From positions 157,309 through 221,308 of the forward strand of contig NZ_JOAG01000030.1 in assembly GCF_000725485.1 (NCBI RefSeq): a stretch of DNA of 64,000 bases, read 5' to 3'. The position numbers and the translations under genes were made by a program. Numbering within the stretch: the first letter of the stretch is position 1; each line of letters starts with the position of its first letter. The notes beneath the pieces were generated by a model that was given only the letters and a program-made list of their open reading frames with translations, did not search any database and was not told the origin of the DNA. Below are positions 59,694 to 64,000 of the stretch, piece after piece. The stretch is from Nonomuraea candida (lineage in GTDB: Bacteria; Actinomycetota; Actinomycetes; Streptosporangiales; Streptosporangiaceae).

Positions 59694-60275
59694 CTAGGAC
59701 CAGGCGTGCCACCGCTGGTCAAGGTTGAGGTGGCAGTCCCACAGCACCAGGCGCGTGCCGTTGGCGGTGCTCCCCCTGTCCGCGAGCCCCACGCACTTGT
59801 TGGACGGACGGTTGACCAGGGCGAAACTTCCGTCGCTCAGCCCTCGCACCACCCACTGCTGGTCGGGGTTGAGATGACAGTCCCACAGGACCAGCCGGGT
59901 GCCGTTGGCGGTGCTCCCGGCGTTGGCCAGCCCCACGCACTTGCCCGACGGGTAGCCGGAGGCGTAGCTCATGAGCGAGTACAGCGGGTTGCCGAAGTAC
60001 CACCACTGGTCGGGGTTGAGGTGGCAGTCCCACAGGACCAGCTCCGTCCCGTTGGCGGTGCTCCCCGCGTCGGCCAGCCCCACGCACTTGCGCTGGCTGG
60101 TCGCGGTGCTCTGGAAGTAGTAGGGCTGGGTCGCCGCTGCGGCCCGCCCCGCGCCGTACTGCGTGGCGCCGGCCGAGGCGGAGGCCGTCGCCTGCGGCTG
60201 GCCGAGCAGGAGCAGGCAGACGCCGGACAGCACGGCCGCCGCCAATGACAGCGGCCGGCGGAAAACGACTGACAT
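59694..60275 (-). CDS. Secreted ricin-type beta-trefoil lectin
   Basis: The 193-residue protein has a Sec signal peptide (MSVVFRRPLSLAAAVLSGVC.., ends near ATASA). Three trefoil repeats follow, each with KCVGLAxxGSTANGTxLVLWDCHLNxDQ and the QxW ends DQWWYF, DQQWVV and DQRWHA. Each carries the paired Cys and the Asn-Gly-Thr of carbohydrate-binding RICIN domains. No catalytic domain is attached, so it is a free lectin. AGGAAGGGACG lies upstream of the ATG. Internal DNA repeats reflect the triplication. Confidence 0.92.
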   Translation of the reverse strand: MSVVFRRPLSLAAAVLSGVCLLLLGQPQATASASAGATQYGAGRAAAATQPYYFQSTATSQRKCVGLADAGSTANGTELVLWDCHLNPDQWWYFGNPLYSLMSYASGYPSGKCVGLANAGSTANGTRLVLWDCHLNPDQQWVVRGLSDGSFALVNRPSNKCVGLADRGSTANGTRLVLWDCHLNLDQRWHAWS

Positions 60276-60716
60276 GTTCGTCCCTTCCTGGTAACGGTAC
60301 GGCGAGGCCGCCATCGCGGCGGCCATGCCCGAACGATGTCCCGGCACGGCGCGGCGGGGCACGCCCCGGCGAGAAGTCCGTACAACTCCGTACAGCAGCC
60401 ACCGGGCGTGACCGGCCAGAGACGGCCCGCGGTTCGCCGCCAAGCCCAGGTCCGGCGGCCTGCCCCGGGGCGCTCGATCTGCTCGATCGTGATCGGTTAT
60501 GTACAATGACCGCATGCGTTCCTGATCTTGTTCCGGCCCCGCGTCGGAGGCCCTCCGGCCCCGTGGGGTAAGCGTTCCGGCAGATCAGGTCTCTCGTGTT
60601 CATCGCTCCTCGCTCCCTCTCGCCCGCTCCGGCTTCCGGCCGTGCGCGCGGGCCACCCCGGATCCGGCGTCAGCCGGCCCGATCGCACCACCGAGGAACA
60701 CCATCGAGGAGACACG

Positions 60717-61499
60717 ATGATCGATACTCGCCTTGCCGGGCAGAACGTCCTGGTCACCGGAGGAGCCGGGAACATCGGGGCGGCGATCAGCCGCGCGTTC
60801 GCCGTCCAGGGCGCACGCGTGGCGATCCACTATCTCGCCCAGGACCTTCCCGCCGCCGCGGACGCCGAATGGGCCCACATCACCCCGTCGGCCGACGAGG
60901 CCGGCAAGCTCGCCGCCGAACTCGGCAACGGCTCCTTCGCCATCAGCGCCGACCTGTCCGAACCCGGCGCCGCCTCCCGGCTCGCGGAAGCCGTCGCCGC
61001 GCGGGCCGGGTCGATCAACGTCCTGGTCAACAACGCCGCGCACTGCGAGCTGCCGGACGGCGTCGACACGCTCACCCACGGCTCGCTGGAACGCCACTAC
61101 CGGGTCAACGCCATCGCGCCGGCGCTGCTGACGTCCGAGGTGGCACGCCTGCGCCAGGGCGACGCCCCGCGGTGCGTGGTCAACATCACCACCGACGCCG
61201 CGCGGGCGTTCCCCGGCCAGACCGGCTATGGGACGTCGAAGGCCGCGCTCGAAGCGCTCACCCGCTCCATGGCCCTGGACCTGGCGCCTCGGGGCATACG
61301 CGTGAACGCCGTCGCCCCGGGCCCCGTCCAGACCGGCTGGATGGACGCGGAGCTGGTCGCCCGGGCGACGGCGATCGTGCCGATGGGCAGGGTCGGCGAG
61401 CCGGCGGACATCGCCGACGCGGTGGTGTATCTGGCCTCGTACCAGGCGCGCTGGATCACCGGCCAGGTCCTCCAGGTCGCGGGCGGCCACGCGCTCTGA
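60717..61499 (+). CDS. Short-chain dehydrogenase/reductase (FabG-like)
   Basis: The 260-residue enzyme has VLVTGGAGNIGAAISRAFAV (TGGxxxIG), LVNNAAH (NNA), the catalytic YGTSKAAL and GIRVNAVAPGPVQTGW. CGAGGAGAC lies upstream of the ATG. The substrate is unknown. The 440 bp before it, after the lectin start, include no convincing gene. Confidence 0.92.
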   Translation: MIDTRLAGQNVLVTGGAGNIGAAISRAFAVQGARVAIHYLAQDLPAAADAEWAHITPSADEAGKLAAELGNGSFAISADLSEPGAASRLAEAVAARAGSINVLVNNAAHCELPDGVDTLTHGSLERHYRVNAIAPALLTSEVARLRQGDAPRCVVNITTDAARAFPGQTGYGTSKAALEALTRSMALDLAPRGIRVNAVAPGPVQTGWMDAELVARATAIVPMGRVGEPADIADAVVYLASYQARWITGQVLQVAGGHAL

Positions 61500-61740
61500 C
61501 CACGCCTCATGACGGCTCAGGACGACCCGTCGTGGACGGAAACACCTCGGTGAAACCTCCCGGGCAGCGTCTGAGCGCCGCGACGGGTCGTCCGGAAACG
61601 GGTTGCGCGACCATCCGATTCGTCCTCATAATCTCCGCCATGATCGAGAACCTTCCCTTCCTGCCGCCCGTCACCGCCGATCGTCCGGTGGCGGCGCGAC
61701 AGCAGATCCGCCGACCATGGAGGTCGATGCTCGTCCGGGC

Positions 61741-62373
61741 ATGATCGCCGCCCTGGTCGCGGGGCTCCTGGCCGGCTATGGCATCGCCATCCCGGTGGGC
61801 GCGGTCGCGACATACCTGGTGGCCCTCACCGCTCGGACGTCGTTGAGGACCGGCGCCTTCGCCGCGCTCGGAGTGGCGACAGCCGACGGCCTGTACGCCT
61901 TGATCGCCGTACTCGGCGGCACCGCACTGACCCCCTTCATCCAGCCGGTCGTGGTTCCTCTGCGATGGGGAGCCGCGCTGGTCCTGATCATCATGGCCCT
62001 GCGGGGCACGGCGACGGCGATCCGTCAGTATCGCCGGCGCCACCGGCCCGCGAGCGCGGGAGCCATGTCGCTCAGCCCGGGACGCGCCTATTGGGCGCTG
62101 CTGGGCATCACGATGCTCAATCCGCTCACCGTGATCTACTTCGCGGCGCTGGTGCTCGGCATCCAGACCACGGCGACCCCGCACGTCCTGGAGCAGGCCG
62201 TGTTCGTCCTGGCCGCCTTCGCGGCCTCGGCCAGCTGGCAACTGCTCCTGGCCGGTGGCGGGGCACTGCTGGGCCGGGTCATGACCGGCAGCCGCGGGCG
62301 GCTCATCACCGCCCTGGTCTCCGGCGCCCTGATCACCTTCTTCGCCCTGCATCTGCTCCTGTCCGCTGCCTGA
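61741..62373 (+). CDS. LysE-type exporter
   Basis: The 210-residue membrane protein has MIAALVAGLLAGYGIAIPVG, GVATADGLYALIAVLGG and ITMLNPLTVIYFAALVLG (the NP motif of the LysE superfamily), with about six helices. An in-frame ATG at 61717 would add 8 residues. It probably exports an amino acid or similar metabolite. A strong terminator follows. Confidence 0.87.
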   Translation: MIAALVAGLLAGYGIAIPVGAVATYLVALTARTSLRTGAFAALGVATADGLYALIAVLGGTALTPFIQPVVVPLRWGAALVLIIMALRGTATAIRQYRRRHRPASAGAMSLSPGRAYWALLGITMLNPLTVIYFAALVLGIQTTATPHVLEQAVFVLAAFAASASWQLLLAGGGALLGRVMTGSRGRLITALVSGALITFFALHLLLSAA

Positions 62374-62403
62374 CGGCGCGTCGCCGCCGGCGTACCCATC
62401 CCT

Positions 62404-62444
62404 GTCCGGGGCCGTCGATCACCATCCGAACGACGGCCCCGGAC
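62404..62444 (+). terminator. Strong terminator after the LysE gene
   Basis: Perfect 14-bp stem GTCCGGGGCCGTCG/CGACGGCCCCGGAC with a 13-base loop, 30 bases after the stop. Confidence 0.8.
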
Positions 62445-62555
62445 ACGATCAGCGAGCCGGCGCCAGGCCGGGGTGCCCAGGTAGCGGACTTGGTGTTGCA
62501 AAACCGTCATAAGCGCCTGCGTGTACGAGTGGGGCAGCGGGGCAGTGCGAGGCGG

Positions 62556-63764
62556 ATGGGGTCAACTCCTGCCTCCGGATCGCGGCGCCGGCTCGTCACT
62601 CTGCTGATCGCCGTCACGCTGCTCGGCATCACCGAGTCCATGATCGGGCCCTACCTCGTTCTGTTCGGCACCGAGCGGCTGCGGTTGTCCGTACTCGAGA
62701 TCGGCGTCTTCATCTCCCTCACAGCGGTCAGCGGCATGGCCGCCAGCCTCTGGCTCGGCCGTCGCTACGATCAGCGTCCCGGCCGGTGGCCGGCGGTGCT
62801 GGCCGCCTCGCTGGCGGGGACGGGATACCTGTCGCTCCTGGCGACCCCGTCGTACCCGCTGGTGCTCCTCATCGGCGTGGCCTTGCTCGGCGCCGGCAGC
62901 GCGGTGTTCCCGCAACTCTTCGCGCTCGCCAAGAGCCACACGGACGGGGCGGCGGTCAGGACGGGCGGCACGCCCGTCCTGCGCTCGGCGTGGTCGCTCG
63001 CCTGGGCGATCGGCCCGCTGGCGGGGAGTGCGCTCGTGGCCGGGCCCGGCTACTCCTGGCTGCTGATGGGCACCGCCTGCGGGTTCTGCCTGGTGGTCGT
63101 GGCCCTGCTCGGCCTCGACGCCCGCCCGCCGCAGGTGTCCGCGCCCGTCGAGACCGCCCCCGACCGGCCGCTCACCTCGCAGACCGTGGCACTGTCGATC
63201 GCCGGCTTCACCCTGTTCCACGTCGCGATGTTCTCGGGGGCGGTGGCCCTGCCGCTGTACGTCACGCAGGTCCTGCACGGCTCGGCCGGCTCGGTGGGAC
63301 TGATGTTCAGCGTCGGCGCGGTGGCGGAGATCCCCGCGGCGCTCGCGCTGCTGCTGCTGCCCCGCCGCTGGGACAGGAGCCGGGTGATCCTGGCCGGCAT
63401 GGGGCTCATGGTCGTGTACTTCGCGCTGGTGACGGCGTTCACCGGGATCGTGGCGCTGGTGCTCGTCCACATCGCCCGGGGCGTCGCCATCGCCGTCGTG
63501 GGCGCGCTGGGCATCAGCCACATGCAGGACCTGCTGCCGGCGGCCCCGGGCCGGGCCACCACACTGTTCGCGAACGCCGCGACGGCGGGCTCCCTCGTGT
63601 CGGGCATCGCCGCCGGCGCCCTCTCCCACGCCCTCGGCTACCGCGCGGCCCTGCTCGTCTGCGGCGTGCTCAGCGGGGTGGCGTGGCTGCTGTTCCTCCT
63701 TGCCCGGCGCCGGGCATCGGCCGAGACAGAGAAGTGCTTCCCCGAGCCTGCGCCACCACGCTGA
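62556..63764 (+). CDS. MFS transporter (sugar-efflux SetA-like)
   Basis: The 402-residue protein has 12 predicted helices. MIGPYLVLFGTERLRLSVLE and ISLTAVSGMAASLWLGRRYD, with PVLRSAWSLAWAIGPLAGSA in helix 5, match the SET sugar-efflux/DHA-type pattern. GAGG lies 4 bases before the ATG. The substrate is unknown. It is separated from LysE by a terminator, so it is its own unit. Confidence 0.88.
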   Translation: MGSTPASGSRRRLVTLLIAVTLLGITESMIGPYLVLFGTERLRLSVLEIGVFISLTAVSGMAASLWLGRRYDQRPGRWPAVLAASLAGTGYLSLLATPSYPLVLLIGVALLGAGSAVFPQLFALAKSHTDGAAVRTGGTPVLRSAWSLAWAIGPLAGSALVAGPGYSWLLMGTACGFCLVVVALLGLDARPPQVSAPVETAPDRPLTSQTVALSIAGFTLFHVAMFSGAVALPLYVTQVLHGSAGSVGLMFSVGAVAEIPAALALLLLPRRWDRSRVILAGMGLMVVYFALVTAFTGIVALVLVHIARGVAIAVVGALGISHMQDLLPAAPGRATTLFANAATAGSLVSGIAAGALSHALGYRAALLVCGVLSGVAWLLFLLARRRASAETEKCFPEPAPPR

Positions 63765-63781
63765 GCAGCCGACGACGCACC

Positions 63782-63820
63782 GTGCCGCCGGGACGGTGCC
63801 GCCGGGACGGTGCCGCCGGG
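63782..63820. repeat. 14-bp tandem repeat, nearly three copies
   Basis: GTGCCGCCGGGACG occurs twice, then GTGCCGCCGGG, ending at the stop codon of the next leftward gene. Confidence 0.85.

Positions 63821-64000
<180 letters not shown>

Overview
The window is 64 kb of very GC-rich DNA from an actinomycete chromosome. Support comes from strong G/C third-position bias, frequent GTG starts, several apparently leaderless genes, Tat and Sec exported hydrolases, and many divergent regulator/target pairs. The gene content resembles soil Streptosporangiales such as Nonomuraea, but that is an impression and was not tested. No rRNA, tRNA, CRISPR array or intact mobile element was seen.

Layout. (1) 1-2.5 kb: a zinc-starvation (Zur) locus. 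A 23-bp Zur-like palindrome lies between a leftward run of cysteine-free ribosomal proteins (L33, L31B, L28, S14, L32) and a rightward CobW-like protein plus S18. (2) 2.6-13 kb: DUF1707 protein, secreted sialidase, two alpha/beta hydrolases with a MerR regulator, DD-peptidase-like protein, Tat sulfatase, cupin. (3) 13-25.5 kb: SRPBCC/TetR pair, a Ser/Thr kinase with a beta-propeller, Tat beta-carbonic anhydrase, LysR/LysE pair, GNAT, DUF1330, MFS/TetR pair sharing an operator, MerR/aldo-keto reductase pair. (4) 25.7-30.1 kb: the most novel part, a probable RiPP locus. A large radical-SAM protein and a 55-aa peptide ending in eight consecutive Asn diverge from a YX10-(G/N)DL peptide and its SPASM radical-SAM partner. 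(5) 31.8-39.6 kb: an 1820-aa protein resembling effectors of extracellular contractile injection systems, ending in an aminoglycoside-phosphotransferase-like kinase domain, with overlapping beta-propeller and nearby HEAT-repeat genes. (6) 39.6-46.9 kb: methyltransferase, XRE/SDR pair, a small beta-rich protein, then a graveyard of truncated genes (hydrolase, TetR, Tn3 transposase, SDR, quinone oxidoreductase, AraC) around a CadD-like transporter. (7) 47-64 kb: cytochrome P450/TetR, FMN reductase, ABM-like/TetR, DinB, IS5 remnant, VOC/ArsR, nucleotidyltransferase, carotenoid oxygenase, S33 peptidase, metallo-beta-lactamase/LysR, ricin-type lectin, SDR, LysE, MFS and a partial SnoaL-like gene.

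One structural theme recurs. At least four genes (aldo-keto reductase, beta-propeller protein, P450, S33 peptidase) end in short direct repeats of 24-32 bp that start at or before the stop codon, so the end of the gene is copied in tandem downstream. Many regulator/target pairs have clear palindromes in the shared intergenic space; these are listed individually. All functional calls rest on reading motifs by eye; no database search was run.
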